Shown one piece after another: positions 8,435 to 18,935 of a stretch of DNA of 64,000 nucleotides. The stretch comes from Sphingobacteriaceae bacterium (GTDB lineage: Bacteria > Bacteroidota > Bacteroidia > B-17B0 > Aurantibacillaceae): assembly GCA_023251725.1 (NCBI GenBank), contig JAHEYG010000002.1, positions 17,578 through 81,577 on the forward strand, written 5' to 3'. A program made the translations under genes and the position numbers. Each line of letters begins with the position of its first letter. Position 1 is the first letter of the stretch. Under the pieces are notes generated by a model. The model was not told the origin of the DNA. It worked only from the letters and a program-made list of their open reading frames with translations, and made no database searches.

Positions 8435-10378
8435 ATGCAGTTTATAAATTATCTCTTACAATCGCCCTTAAAATTTTTATTTAAAGTTTGGCTCTACCAT
8501 TTAATTTTATTTTTTATTTTACGATGCGTTTTTTATTTCGTAAACAACTCAGCGATAAACTCAGATGAAGCTTCGTTTAGTACCGAAGCATTTTTTATCG
8601 GCTTCAGGTTTGATAATGTAATTATTTGTTATTCGTTATTTATTCCGTTTATTTTATTAAGCGCAGGTACATTTTTAAAAACCCGAAAAAAATTAATCAC
8701 CTTAAGTTTCGTCATTTTCTGCGCAGAGTTTGCCATTGTAGAACTTATTATTTGCTCTAACATTCCGTACTTTCATCAATTTGGTGCTATTATTTCTAAA
8801 AACGCATTTTTATGGGGACAATCGCCCGGTTTAATGTTCGGACTAATTTTTTCGAGTTTCAGCTATTGGGGTTATTTGATTTTATTTTTTGGATTTTATT
8901 TTATCTCGTTTGTACTTCTTAAAAAATTATTTCGACAGGCTAAAGAAGATCTTGAGGAAGACAAACCTGTAAAATTGGGTTTTAAAATAGGCGCTTTTAT
9001 TATTGTGGGGGGATTTATTTTTTTGGGAATTAGAGGAACCGCTTCACGCAAAACAACCATTCATCAGGGCTTCGCAAGTATTTCAAACAGTAAATTCATA
9101 AACAGTTTAGGATTAAATCCGTGTTTTGTTTTTATAAAAAGTTTTGTGGAAGAAAATCCTGCTTACAATTATAAAATACCTTTTGTTATAACCGAATATT
9201 TTAAAAACGTCAAAAATTATTTAGGAATTACAAATCCGCAACCATTATCCATTGATAGAAACATAAGTTTCGGAAATGAACCGCCAACTAAACAAAATGT
9301 AGTGATTGTAGTAATGGAGAGCATGGCCATGTATAAATTGGGTTATTTGCAGGGAAAAAATCTTTGTCCCAATTTTAATTCACTAATTAAAGAATCCGTT
9401 TTTTTCGATCGTTTTTATTCTTCGGGAATGCACACGTTTAATGGTTTGTTCTCCACCGAAACGGGTTTCCCTGCCATTTACACCGAAAACAGTTTACATA
9501 ATTACACCGCGCAATCCTTTAACAGCATCGGTTCTATTCTCAATAAAAATAATTACGAAAATTATTTTTTTACTTCTCACGACCCTAATTACGATAACAT
9601 GGCAGGCTTTTTTAAACTAAACGGATACCAACATATCATAGGAGAAAGTGATTTTCCCCTTTCAGATATTGTGAGTACACTCGGTGTGCCCGATCATGTT
9701 TTATTCGACAAAGTCATCAAACAAATAAACAAAGATCATCTTACAAAACCATTTCACGCAATGGTTTTAACTTCGAGCGATCATGGTCCATGGTTTGTGC
9801 CGGATAATATTTCTTTTAAACCAACAGCCTCCGACCAAAAAGACAGATCCACACAATACGCCGATTGGTGTATTGGAGAATTCATGAAAAAAGCAAAACA
9901 ACAAACCTGGTACAACAATACTATATTTATTTTTTTAGGAGACCATGGGGTGTATTCAGAACACACCTACGAATTGCCTTTAAGTTTTCATAATATACCA
10001 TTGGTAATTCATCAGCCTTCCAAATTAAACCCCGATACTATTTCTAATCCTTCTTACCAACCCGATATCCCGGCAACGGTAATGAGTTTATTAAAAATTA
10101 ATTATGTAAACAATGGTTTTGGTGTAGATATTTTAAACCAAAAACATTCTTACATTTTTTTTAGCAGCGATGAAGAATATGGTATTATGCATGCTAACGG
10201 AAATTATTATTTTAAAGTGGTTGCTACCGACGAAAAACATTTAAAAAATGGAATTGTATTGGATAAAACTGAGTTTTATGAAACTAAAAAAAGTTTTTCC
10301 GACAGTATGGATTACAACGCCAATGCCATTATTGAAGCAGCGAGATTTTTAATACATAAGAATTATTACAATAAATAA
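8435..10378 (+). CDS. LTA synthase-like sulfatase/phosphoglycerol transferase family membrane protein
   Basis: N-terminal TM helices; NVVIVVMESMAMYKLG, TSSDHGPW, FIFLGDHG alkaline-phosphatase-superfamily motifs. Confidence 0.85.
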   Translation: MQFINYLLQSPLKFLFKVWLYHLILFFILRCVFYFVNNSAINSDEASFSTEAFFIGFRFDNVIICYSLFIPFILLSAGTFLKTRKKLITLSFVIFCAEFAIVELIICSNIPYFHQFGAIISKNAFLWGQSPGLMFGLIFSSFSYWGYLILFFGFYFISFVLLKKLFRQAKEDLEEDKPVKLGFKIGAFIIVGGFIFLGIRGTASRKTTIHQGFASISNSKFINSLGLNPCFVFIKSFVEENPAYNYKIPFVITEYFKNVKNYLGITNPQPLSIDRNISFGNEPPTKQNVVIVVMESMAMYKLGYLQGKNLCPNFNSLIKESVFFDRFYSSGMHTFNGLFSTETGFPAIYTENSLHNYTAQSFNSIGSILNKNNYENYFFTSHDPNYDNMAGFFKLNGYQHIIGESDFPLSDIVSTLGVPDHVLFDKVIKQINKDHLTKPFHAMVLTSSDHGPWFVPDNISFKPTASDQKDRSTQYADWCIGEFMKKAKQQTWYNNTIFIFLGDHGVYSEHTYELPLSFHNIPLVIHQPSKLNPDTISNPSYQPDIPATVMSLLKINYVNNGFGVDILNQKHSYIFFSSDEEYGIMHANGNYYFKVVATDEKHLKNGIVLDKTEFYETKKSFSDSMDYNANAIIEAARFLIHKNYYNK

Positions 10379-10380
10379 AT

Positions 10381-10388
10381 TATATTTG
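10381..10388 (+). promoter_or_regulatory. Candidate Bacteroidota -7 element TATATTTG upstream of fabI
   Basis: Match to TAnnTTTG; no clear -33 TTG at the expected spacing. Confidence 0.4.
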
Positions 10389-10398
10389 TATACTTATC

Positions 10399-10436
10399 CC
10401 GAAGGTCCAAAGGACTCCCTTGGAGGAAGCCTTCGG
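10399..10436 (+). promoter_or_regulatory. 5' UTR hairpin upstream of fabI
   Basis: ccgaagg (10399-10405) pairs with ccttcgg (10430-10436); inner tccaa/ttgga. Confidence 0.5.
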
Positions 10437-10450
10437 CTAAAACAAACAAT

Positions 10451-11257
10451 ATGTCGTATCAGTTATTAAAAGGAAAACGCGGAATAATTACCGGTGCATT
10501 GGATGAACATTCTATTGCGTGGAAAGTAGCGCAAAAATGTCACGAAGAAGGCGCCACTTTTACGCTCACAAATGCGCCGATAGCCTTGCGCATGGGCGAA
10601 ATAAAAAAACTGGCTGAGCAAACCGGTTCTACAATTATTCCTGCCGACGCCACTTTAGTTGATGATCTCACTAAACTTTATACCGAGAGCATGGATGTGA
10701 TGGGCGGTAAAATTGATTTTGTTTTACATTCGATTGGCATGAGTGTAAACATTCGTAAAAACATTCCTTATACCGCTTTGAATTACGATTTTTATAATAA
10801 AGGAATTGATATTTCGGCTTTGTCGTTTCATAAAATGCTGGCCACTGCTCACAAATTAGATGCTTTAAATGAACATGCTTCTGTTGTTGCCTTAAGTTAC
10901 ATTGCGGCGCAACGTGCTTATCCGTTTTATACCGACATGGCCGATATAAAAGCGATGTTAGAAAGTATTGCCCGTACATTTGGTTACCATTATGGGAAAT
11001 CAAAAAAAGTTCGGATTAATACCATTTCACAATCGCCAACAAAAACAAGCGCGGGCGGTGGTATAAAAGGCTTTGCCGAATTTTATGAATTTGCTCAATT
11101 GCAATCACCCTTGGGAAATGCAAGCGCCGATGATTGCGCAAATTTTTGCGTAGCCATGTTTTCTGATTTAACTAAAATGGTTACCATGCAAAATTTGTAT
11201 CACGACGGCGGTTACAGCACAACGGGAATAAGTCAGGAATTGATTGAGAAAATTTAA
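10451..11257 (+). CDS. fabI: Enoyl-[acyl-carrier-protein] reductase (NADH)
   Basis: KGKRGIITGALDEHSIAWKVAQ, FVLHSIGMS, RINTISQSPTKTSAGGGIKGF. Confidence 0.93.
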   Translation: MSYQLLKGKRGIITGALDEHSIAWKVAQKCHEEGATFTLTNAPIALRMGEIKKLAEQTGSTIIPADATLVDDLTKLYTESMDVMGGKIDFVLHSIGMSVNIRKNIPYTALNYDFYNKGIDISALSFHKMLATAHKLDALNEHASVVALSYIAAQRAYPFYTDMADIKAMLESIARTFGYHYGKSKKVRINTISQSPTKTSAGGGIKGFAEFYEFAQLQSPLGNASADDCANFCVAMFSDLTKMVTMQNLYHDGGYSTTGISQELIEKI

Positions 11258-11330
11258 AGCAGGTTACTCCGCTCAACAAAATAGAACGCGGATTTTGCGG
11301 ATTTACGCAGATTTCATTGGTGGAAAATAA

Positions 11331-12359
11331 ATGATTTTAACTTTCAAACCTTTTCAATTAGAATTTAAATATCCATTCGGAGTTTCTTCCAATACACGAA
11401 CTCATACACCTGCCGTTTTTACGAAATTACAACACAATGGTTTTGTTGGATACGGAGAAGCTTGTTTGCCAAAATATTTAGGTGAAACACAGGGAGAAAC
11501 TATTTTATTTTTAGAAAAAGCAAAAATAATTTTACAAAATATTTCCTATCCCACAATCAACATTTTATATGAAATTGACAAAATCTCTAATGGAAATAAC
11601 GCCGCCAAAGCTTCCATAGATATTGCGCTGCACGATTTAATTGCAAAATCTCAAAATAAAACTGTTGCTCAATTACTCGGGTTCAAAAACCCATCGTCAC
11701 AAATAACTTCCTACACAATTGGAATCGACGACGAAAAACAAACCGCAAAAAAAATTGAAGAAGCAAAACAGTTTTCTGTTCTAAAAATAAAAGCAGGAAC
11801 GGCCGATGATAAAAAATTAATTACAGAGATTAGAAAATATTCTGATAAACCAATTTACATTGATGTAAACCAGGGATGGAAAGATAAATTTTTTGTGCTG
11901 GATATGTTACACTGGATGAAAGAACAAAATGTTATTTTAGTGGAACAGCCCATGCCAATTACAATGTTAGAAGAAATGGCTTGGGTTACGGCGCAAAGTC
12001 CGTTGCCAACAATAGCCGACGAAAACATAAAACGTTTTACTGATATTGATAAAATTGCAGGATGTTTTTCGGGAATAAATATTAAGTTGATGAAATGCAC
12101 AGGAATGCAGGAAGCTTTTAAAATGATTACTTACGCGAAACAAAAAGGATTAAAAATTTTATTGGGTTGTATGGCCGAAAGTTCCTGCGCTGCTTCAGCA
12201 ATGGTGCAATTTATGGATTACGGCGATTATGTAGATTTAGACGCGCCTACCCTTTTAAAATACGATCCTTTTAGCGGAATTAGTTATGAAAACGGCAAAG
12301 TAATGGTAAATAACGGTTACGGTACAGGGGCAGTACCAAAATCGGATTTTTATATTTAA
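11331..12359 (+). CDS. Dipeptide epimerase (enolase superfamily, L-Ala-D/L-Glu epimerase type)
   Basis: LKIKAGT, IYIDVNQGW, VEQPMP, IADENI, GINIKLMKCTG, LLGCMAESS. Confidence 0.9.
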   Translation: MILTFKPFQLEFKYPFGVSSNTRTHTPAVFTKLQHNGFVGYGEACLPKYLGETQGETILFLEKAKIILQNISYPTINILYEIDKISNGNNAAKASIDIALHDLIAKSQNKTVAQLLGFKNPSSQITSYTIGIDDEKQTAKKIEEAKQFSVLKIKAGTADDKKLITEIRKYSDKPIYIDVNQGWKDKFFVLDMLHWMKEQNVILVEQPMPITMLEEMAWVTAQSPLPTIADENIKRFTDIDKIAGCFSGINIKLMKCTGMQEAFKMITYAKQKGLKILLGCMAESSCAASAMVQFMDYGDYVDLDAPTLLKYDPFSGISYENGKVMVNNGYGTGAVPKSDFYI

Positions 12360-12416
12360 ATTGCATTGTAAAATATTATTTAATTTTTTACGTTTAATAA
12401 ATAAGCAATTATAAAG

Positions 12417-13928
12417 GTGAACATCTACTCAAAAAAACAGCAATGGAAATGGGCTTTATTTATTATTGCCATTCTCATTATTATTACTTCGCTGTGGTAC
12501 ACCAATAATTTAGTAAAGCGAATTGCCAACGATGAACGTACCAAAGCCAAATTGTGGGCCGAAGCGGTTCAGAACAAAGCGAAGCTTATAAAATTTACCA
12601 ATGTATTATTTACCAAAATAAAAATTGAAGAGCGTAAAAAGGCCGAGCTCTACGCCGAAGCTGCCAAACAATTTGCTAACCTAAGTAACGATGCAGATAT
12701 AAGCTTTGTTTTAAAAGTTTTGCAAGACAATACCACTGTGCCGGTAATTCTTACCAATCAAAAAGGCGAAATAACTGCCAACCGTAATTTAGACTCGCTT
12801 AAATCGAAAGACACGGTTTATTTGCGGGAAGAGTTAAATATCATGAAAGAAAAATATGCCCCGGTTGTAATTAAGGGGTATAAAAATTTCAATAATTTTT
12901 TATATTATAAAGACAGCAAAGTTTTTACCGACATAAAATTAGTATTTGATAGTTTAACAAAACAATTTATGAATGATGTTGCCATAAACACAGCCGCCGT
13001 TCCGGTAATTTATACCGATTCGAGTAAAACAAAAATAATTGAACGCAGTAATAAAATTGATACATCAAAAGTTGGTAGTCAGGAAAAATTACAAAAAGAA
13101 TTATCGCGTTTGGCACAGCAAAATACGCCGATAGAAATTGATTTGGGCGAAGGAAGTAAAGGATATATTTTTTATGAGGAATCGACCCTACTCTCGCAAT
13201 TAAAATATTATCCCTACGTACAATTTGGTGTAATTGGATTATTTTTATTGATTGCGTATATTTTATTCAGCACCGCGCGCAAAGCAGAACAAGATCAGGT
13301 TTGGGTGGGAATGAGCAAAGAAACCGCACATCAATTAGGCACGCCGCTATCTTCTTTAATGGGATGGAACGAACATTTGCGTTCAATTAACGTGGATGAA
13401 AGTGTAGTGGATGAAATGACACGAGATATAAAACGATTGCAAACTATTACCGAACGTTTTTCTAAAATTGGTTCGCAACCCACTTTGCTGGATGAAGATG
13501 TTTGCGCAGTTATAAATAATTCGGTGGACTATTTAAAAAAACGTACTTCAAAAAATGTGGCCTACGAATTAATTCTTCCCATGAAAGAAGTTCATGTGCA
13601 AATGTCGATTGCTTTATTTGAATGGGTGATAGAAAATTTATGTAAGAATGCTGTGGATGCCATGGATGGAAAAGGCATGCTTAAAATAAAAGTAATGGAA
13701 GTACCGGAAGGAATTGCAGTGGATATAAGCGATACCGGAAAAGGAATTCCAAAATCAAAATTTAAAACTGTTTTTGAACCGGGCTTCACCACCAAACAAC
13801 GCGGCTGGGGATTAGGTTTATCCTTATGCAAACGCATCATCGAAAATTATCACAAAGGAAAAATATTTGTTTTAAGCAGCGAAACAAATAAAGGAACAAC
13901 GTTTAGAATTTTATTGAATAGATTTTGA
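12417..13928 (+). CDS. Membrane sensor histidine kinase (GTG start)
   Basis: Two TM helices; H-box KETAHQLGTPLSSLMGW; N-box ENLCKNAVDAM; DTGKGIP; GWGLGLSLCKRII. Confidence 0.9.
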   Translation: MNIYSKKQQWKWALFIIAILIIITSLWYTNNLVKRIANDERTKAKLWAEAVQNKAKLIKFTNVLFTKIKIEERKKAELYAEAAKQFANLSNDADISFVLKVLQDNTTVPVILTNQKGEITANRNLDSLKSKDTVYLREELNIMKEKYAPVVIKGYKNFNNFLYYKDSKVFTDIKLVFDSLTKQFMNDVAINTAAVPVIYTDSSKTKIIERSNKIDTSKVGSQEKLQKELSRLAQQNTPIEIDLGEGSKGYIFYEESTLLSQLKYYPYVQFGVIGLFLLIAYILFSTARKAEQDQVWVGMSKETAHQLGTPLSSLMGWNEHLRSINVDESVVDEMTRDIKRLQTITERFSKIGSQPTLLDEDVCAVINNSVDYLKKRTSKNVAYELILPMKEVHVQMSIALFEWVIENLCKNAVDAMDGKGMLKIKVMEVPEGIAVDISDTGKGIPKSKFKTVFEPGFTTKQRGWGLGLSLCKRIIENYHKGKIFVLSSETNKGTTFRILLNRF

Positions 13929-14008
13929 ATCACTCCAAAGATTGCAGATTTCCGAAATGGTACGCCCTCGTTCTGCTTCTCTAATTCTTCATTTTTAATT
14001 CTACATTC

Positions 14009-14758
14009 TTAATTTATTTTATACAACACCGGCTTACTCGGACTCGCATCATTTTCGAAACTGGCAATTTGCAGGTTTAAAAAATAAGTTCCATCTGTAA
14101 TTTCGTTGGCAACGTAAATTAATTCGGTAATTGTTTTTTGAAATTGTGTGTTGTGCGGATATTGCCAAAACATATGATGCGCTGCTAAAATCCCGCCATC
14201 AATTTCTTTATCTACGCTTGGCATGTCGAACAATAAATGTTCGACTTTTGTTTTATTTAAAAACGCCATCGCCTCTTCGGTAATATATATAGGGTTTGAA
14301 TTGGAATATTGATGACTTAATTTATCGCCAGTATTATCAAGTGTTCTTATAATTAAAGCTTCTGCGTTATCATGCGTTAAAGCCAATTCAATTTGTTTTT
14401 TAGAAATTACAAAATCACCATTTGCCAATTGCTCAGGTCTTATAGAGATGAGTTCTGCTAAAAACATAAAACGTTTAAGGCAATGATTAATGGTGATGAA
14501 TTCTTTGCTGATGTGTCCAACACATTCGGTATGCGTTCCGTTGCCATGCGGATTAAATAAAATATTTCTAAAATTTACTGAGCCGCCTTTACTTACATCG
14601 CCAATCCAATCGCCGTTACGAACCGGTTCTAAACTCATTGGCTTTACGTACCACGCACTTACGCAGTTGGTATGACTATGCAAAGGAATTGAAATATCAA
14701 TGGGTTTAGAAAAATCAACCTGAAACTCATTTTCTTTGTGAAAAATATTTGCAATCAT
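14009..14758 (-). CDS. Cyclase family protein (kynurenine-formamidase-like)
   Basis: PHGNGTHTECVGHI metal-binding motif, LLFDMPSVDKEIDGGILAAHHMFW. Confidence 0.87.
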   Translation of the reverse strand: MIANIFHKENEFQVDFSKPIDISIPLHSHTNCVSAWYVKPMSLEPVRNGDWIGDVSKGGSVNFRNILFNPHGNGTHTECVGHISKEFITINHCLKRFMFLAELISIRPEQLANGDFVISKKQIELALTHDNAEALIIRTLDNTGDKLSHQYSNSNPIYITEEAMAFLNKTKVEHLLFDMPSVDKEIDGGILAAHHMFWQYPHNTQFQKTITELIYVANEITDGTYFLNLQIASFENDASPSKPVLYKIN

Positions 14759-14769
14759 TTATTTTTATT

Positions 14770-16089
14770 TTATAATGCTTCTTTTAATATTTCCAGTTTC
14801 ATGCCGCGCGAACCTTTAATGAGAATGGTTTTGTTTTTTATTTTTTGCTCTTTTAAATAATTCAAACACTCATTTGTATTAGAAAATGTTTTGTATTTGG
14901 GAACGTTTGCTTTTATAAATTCAGAGCCAATTAAAATAACTTCGTTTAATTTATTTTCTGTAAGAAACGATATTACTTTTTTATGTTCTTCGTTCGAATA
15001 TTCGCCCAGTTCAAACATATCTCCCAAAATAATTAATTTATTATCCGCCATAAGCCCGGCAAAATTTTCAATTGCTACTTTCATACTCGACGGATTAGCA
15101 TTATAAGCATCCAGTATTAAAGTGTTATGTTCCGTTTTTTCTAACTGCGAACGATTCATTGCCGGAACATATTCGCTAAGCGCTTCATTAATCAATTTAT
15201 CTTCCACCTTAAAATAATTTCCAATACAAACGGCGCATAATAAATTAATAAAATTATAATGGCCTATAATTTTAGTTTTTATAACAGGTAATTTATTCCA
15301 GTCGTTTTCATTGTTACCGGTCGTCCATTTAAAACTTACAAATTCATTATCATTAAACTCTTTTCCAACGCAACTGCACGATTCTGAAATTCCGTAACTA
15401 ATTTTATTATTTGCTTTCGCCAATTCATTTAGCACCTCATCATCGCCATTCACGAAAATTTTCCCGGTTTTCTTTTCAATGAAACGATACATTTCGCTTT
15501 TGCCTTTTTTCACACCTTCTATCCCTCCAAAACCTTCGAGATGGGCTTTTCCAATATTGGTAATTAATCCGAAATCAGGTTCAGCAATTTTACAAAGCAT
15601 TTCAATTTCTCCCTGATGATTCGCGCCCATTTCAATAACCGCCATCTGGTGTTGTTTGGTAATGGATAATAAAGTTAAAGGAACGCCGATGTGATTATTT
15701 AAATTTCCAACGGTAGCTAAAGTTTTATATTTTTTGGAAAGCACCGCGTTAATTAATTCTTTGTTGGTCGTTTTGCCATTGCTTCCGGTAATAGCAAGAA
15801 TGGGAATTTTTAATTGCCTGCGATGATGATTACTTAAATCCTGAAGCGCCTGTAATACATCCTTTACCAAAAAAATATTATTATTCACTAAAAACTTTTC
15901 TTCATCCACAATCGCATAAGCACAACCACCTTCAATTGCTTTTGGTGCAAATTCATTCGCATTAAAATTATCTCCGCTTAACGAAAAAAATAAAGAACCT
16001 TTAATTAATTTTCGTGTATCGGTACAAACTTTTTGTTCGCACTCAATAAATAAAGCGTAAAGTTTTTCAGTTGAAGTGAAATCAGACAT
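14770..16089 (-). CDS. murF: UDP-N-acetylmuramoyl-tripeptide--D-alanyl-D-alanine ligase
   Basis: AITGSNGKTTNKELI, VIEMGANHQGEIEMLC, LILDAYNANPSSMKVAI. Confidence 0.95.
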   Translation of the reverse strand: MSDFTSTEKLYALFIECEQKVCTDTRKLIKGSLFFSLSGDNFNANEFAPKAIEGGCAYAIVDEEKFLVNNNIFLVKDVLQALQDLSNHHRRQLKIPILAITGSNGKTTNKELINAVLSKKYKTLATVGNLNNHIGVPLTLLSITKQHQMAVIEMGANHQGEIEMLCKIAEPDFGLITNIGKAHLEGFGGIEGVKKGKSEMYRFIEKKTGKIFVNGDDEVLNELAKANNKISYGISESCSCVGKEFNDNEFVSFKWTTGNNENDWNKLPVIKTKIIGHYNFINLLCAVCIGNYFKVEDKLINEALSEYVPAMNRSQLEKTEHNTLILDAYNANPSSMKVAIENFAGLMADNKLIILGDMFELGEYSNEEHKKVISFLTENKLNEVILIGSEFIKANVPKYKTFSNTNECLNYLKEQKIKNKTILIKGSRGMKLEILKEAL

Positions 16090-16097
16090 ACTGCAAA

Positions 16098-16130
16098 ATA
16101 AAAAACCCTCCCCGAATATTGGGGAGGGTT
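16098..16130 (-). terminator. Rho-independent terminator downstream of gldJ
   Basis: aaccctcccc/ggggagggtt stem, 7-nt loop, T-rich tract on the minus strand. Confidence 0.88.
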
Positions 16131-16152
16131 TGAATATTATTTATGAACACTA

Positions 16153-17823
16153 TTATTTACCACCTAATCCAACAGGACTACCAACTCTTACCATTGCACA
16201 ACGGAAACCGATATGAGCAGTAGCTTGCCTTTGGTCTAAGAAACGACGAGTACCCGGATTTAAGAAATAGGCACGATCTCTCCAGCTTCCCCCTTTATAA
16301 ACCCGCGATTTATCATTAATTAAAGATGTTTTTGCGTATTCATACATTAATTTATCTGATTTATCCGCATAAGCGTCTTCGCCCTGATCGTAATAAATAC
16401 TGGAAGTTACATCACCATCAAGGTAACTGATATAATCTGCCGATTTATAATTTCTTCTCTCATCTAAATTATCAGCAGCAACAGCCGAAGAAACTTCTCT
16501 CCATTGAACACGGCCCGGAATATCTGATTTACCCTCAGAACCTGCGTTATTATTACCGTTGGCATCAACCGTTAAAATAGTAAGTACACTATCTGTTGAT
16601 TCAGCAGTTTCACCGCTTACACCATGTGGCGAAGGAGGGTTAACTTTATGTTTAAATTTCTGATATAGCGGTCCGTCTACGTTGGTTAAAATTTCGCCGC
16701 CTAATCCGCCTATTAAAGTTGTACTATCGCGTTTTTGTGTAGTGAAAACGTTACCACGGAAAGGACGGAACTCATCAGCATCGGTAACTGTATTAGGACG
16801 ATAAACATCCATACACCATTCCGACACGTTACCTGCCATATTGTATAAACCATAATCGTTAGGCCAATAAGAATATACAGGGGAAGTTACATCAGCATTA
16901 TCATTTAAGAACCCTGCAGTACCCATGTAATCACCAGCACCGCGCACAAAGTTGGCATTGATTTGTCCGATATATTTATCAGTAGCGTTACGAACACCAT
17001 GCCCGTTCCAAGGATAAATTCTACGATCTGTAATTCGCTCACCAATTGTGTTACCAATTAAACCGTAAGAGGCGTATTCCCACTCGGCTTCAGTTGGCAA
17101 ACGGTATTTAGGTAAAAAGATACCATCTTCCATGCGAACATCACGCTCGGGGTTTTGTTCATCAAAAGAAGGTAATTTTTGTTTTAATTGACCTTGCCAT
17201 TTTCCGGCTAAATACGCTTCTGTGCTAAAATAATCTTGGTCGGAAGGATTTGGAACGTGGTCAATTAAACCTTCACGAATTAAAATAAATTCGTTTACCC
17301 TATCGGTTCTCCAGGCACAAAAATCATTTGCCTGTAACCAGTTTACGCCTACAACCGGATAATCGCGGTAAGCAGGGTGACGCAAATAATACTCAACATA
17401 AGGTTCATTATAAGCTAATTTTTCGCGCCAAACCAATGTATCCGGTAAAGCCTTATAAAATATATCCGGGAAAGTGGGACCGAAAACTCTTCCGGTCCAA
17501 AATAAATATTCTAAATAAGAGAAATTGCTAACTTCCGTCTCATCCATATAAAATGAAGAAATAGTAACACGGCGCGGAACATTGTTCCACTCATAAGTTA
17601 CATCGTGTTCAATACGGCCCATGGTAAAGGTACCACCTTCAATTAAAACAAGTCCAGGTCCGGTTTCTTGCTCCTCATAAGGTACTTTTTCAAAACCACC
17701 GTTTTCAGACATGTTATAGGCCCAACCTGAAACAGGCGAACGCTCATTTATACATGAAACCATAAAAAGCGACACAATTGCAGCTGTTAAGGTTTTGCGG
17801 TTCTTTATCGGATTTATTCTCAT
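16153..17823 (-). CDS. gldJ: Gliding motility lipoprotein GldJ-like (formylglycine-generating-enzyme/SUMF1 fold)
   Basis: Lipobox-like LFMVSC; GGTFTMGRIEHD, YRLPTEAEWEYAS, MAGNVSEWCMDVYRP, KGGSWRDRAYFLNPGTRRFLDQRQATAHIGFRCAM. Confidence 0.88.
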   Translation of the reverse strand: MRINPIKNRKTLTAAIVSLFMVSCINERSPVSGWAYNMSENGGFEKVPYEEQETGPGLVLIEGGTFTMGRIEHDVTYEWNNVPRRVTISSFYMDETEVSNFSYLEYLFWTGRVFGPTFPDIFYKALPDTLVWREKLAYNEPYVEYYLRHPAYRDYPVVGVNWLQANDFCAWRTDRVNEFILIREGLIDHVPNPSDQDYFSTEAYLAGKWQGQLKQKLPSFDEQNPERDVRMEDGIFLPKYRLPTEAEWEYASYGLIGNTIGERITDRRIYPWNGHGVRNATDKYIGQINANFVRGAGDYMGTAGFLNDNADVTSPVYSYWPNDYGLYNMAGNVSEWCMDVYRPNTVTDADEFRPFRGNVFTTQKRDSTTLIGGLGGEILTNVDGPLYQKFKHKVNPPSPHGVSGETAESTDSVLTILTVDANGNNNAGSEGKSDIPGRVQWREVSSAVAADNLDERRNYKSADYISYLDGDVTSSIYYDQGEDAYADKSDKLMYEYAKTSLINDKSRVYKGGSWRDRAYFLNPGTRRFLDQRQATAHIGFRCAMVRVGSPVGLGGK

Positions 17824-17883
17824 AATTACTAAGAGTTAATTATCGCTATAACGTAAATATTATATAAAGGTTACAATAAAAAT

Positions 17884-18831
17884 TTAGAAAGATGGGCAAC
17901 TAATGGTTCTGTATTTCTTTTTCTTAGGTTTACATTCGAACTGAACTTGTAATGAAATTTCGTGCGAACCTGCAGTGTTACCTGCTAATTTTGAAATAGT
18001 TACATCATAACTGTAACCAAATTTAAAGCTTCTTGTTTGAATTCCTATTAATGCAATTACGGCATCACTGTTACGATACCATAAACCTGCGACAAAAGCG
18101 TCCTTAACAAAATAAAGACCTAAATTAAGTTGCAAAAATTGCTGTTGTGCCTGAAATAAGATATTAGGCGAAAGGTAGGTAGCCCCGCCTTTTTCCAATT
18201 CAATTATAGCCCCACCATGAACAGTAAATTTTGCCGGTAATTTTGATACTCCCAACAACCCTTCGTCAGGCTGAGTGATATGGTTGGCGGCAAAACCAAA
18301 GAAATAACGTTTACTATATCCAATGATTCCGGCCGAAAAGTCAGCATTTTGCTTAAATTGATTAGGTACAATTTCGTTTGTATTCCAAACGAAACCGCGT
18401 CTGGGATCAATCATATCGCCAAAATTAAGTTTTGTTCGATCTAAGGTCTTTTGGAAATAGGTGGCCTGCAAACCCAGTTTTAATGAAAATTCGCGGTTAA
18501 CAGGTAAATGATAAGAATATATGAAACTGGCCGTAGTTGTTTTAAGAGTTCCTTTTGCCTGATCATCAGTAGTTATTAGAATCCCGATTCCTCCTGCCAA
18601 AGCATCAAAATGCTGGTCGTAAGAGGCACTGTAAGTTACATACGTACCAGATAAGTTGGGCCATTGATTTCGGTAATTTAAGCAGATTCGCGGACAACGA
18701 GCGGTACCGGCAAACGCAGGGTTCAAGTAAGTAGGGTTAGCGTAAAATTGCGTAAATTGAGGATCCTGCCCTTTTACATCAATAGCAATGCCCAACACAA
18801 CAATAAAAAATAAGCCTAATTTTTTAGCCAT
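17884..18831 (-). CDS. Type IX secretion system membrane protein PorP/SprF family
   Basis: Signal peptide MAKKLGLFFIVVLGIAIDVKGQDPQFTQFYANPTYLNPAFAGTARCPR; internal ATG at 18831 preferred over ORF start 18948. Confidence 0.88.
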   Translation of the reverse strand: MAKKLGLFFIVVLGIAIDVKGQDPQFTQFYANPTYLNPAFAGTARCPRICLNYRNQWPNLSGTYVTYSASYDQHFDALAGGIGILITTDDQAKGTLKTTTASFIYSYHLPVNREFSLKLGLQATYFQKTLDRTKLNFGDMIDPRRGFVWNTNEIVPNQFKQNADFSAGIIGYSKRYFFGFAANHITQPDEGLLGVSKLPAKFTVHGGAIIELEKGGATYLSPNILFQAQQQFLQLNLGLYFVKDAFVAGLWYRNSDAVIALIGIQTRSFKFGYSYDVTISKLAGNTAGSHEISLQVQFECKPKKKKYRTISCPSF

Positions 18832-18861
18832 AAACAAGATTAGAGTAACCTTATGATTATA

Positions 18862-18890
18862 CAAATTTAATAATCTATTTTTAATAACAA
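18862..18890 (-). promoter_or_regulatory. Promoter of the PorP/SprF gene: TTG-N18-TAAATTTG
   Basis: Minus-strand match to -33 TTG / -7 TAnnTTTG; 5' UTR about 25 nt. Confidence 0.62.
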
Positions 18891-18927
18891 AAAAATTATT
18901 TGAACAATATTTTTGTTTATCAATCGT

Positions 18928-18935
18928 TATTTTTG
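18928..18935 (+). promoter_or_regulatory. Candidate -7 element TATTTTTG of porU
   Basis: TAnnTTTG match; possible -33 TTTG at 18899-18902 (N25, longer than usual). Confidence 0.4.

Noticed and set aside
13929-14008. TTCTTAATT-like intergenic repeat as a regulatory element
   Set aside because: Too degenerate and AT-rich to distinguish from composition.
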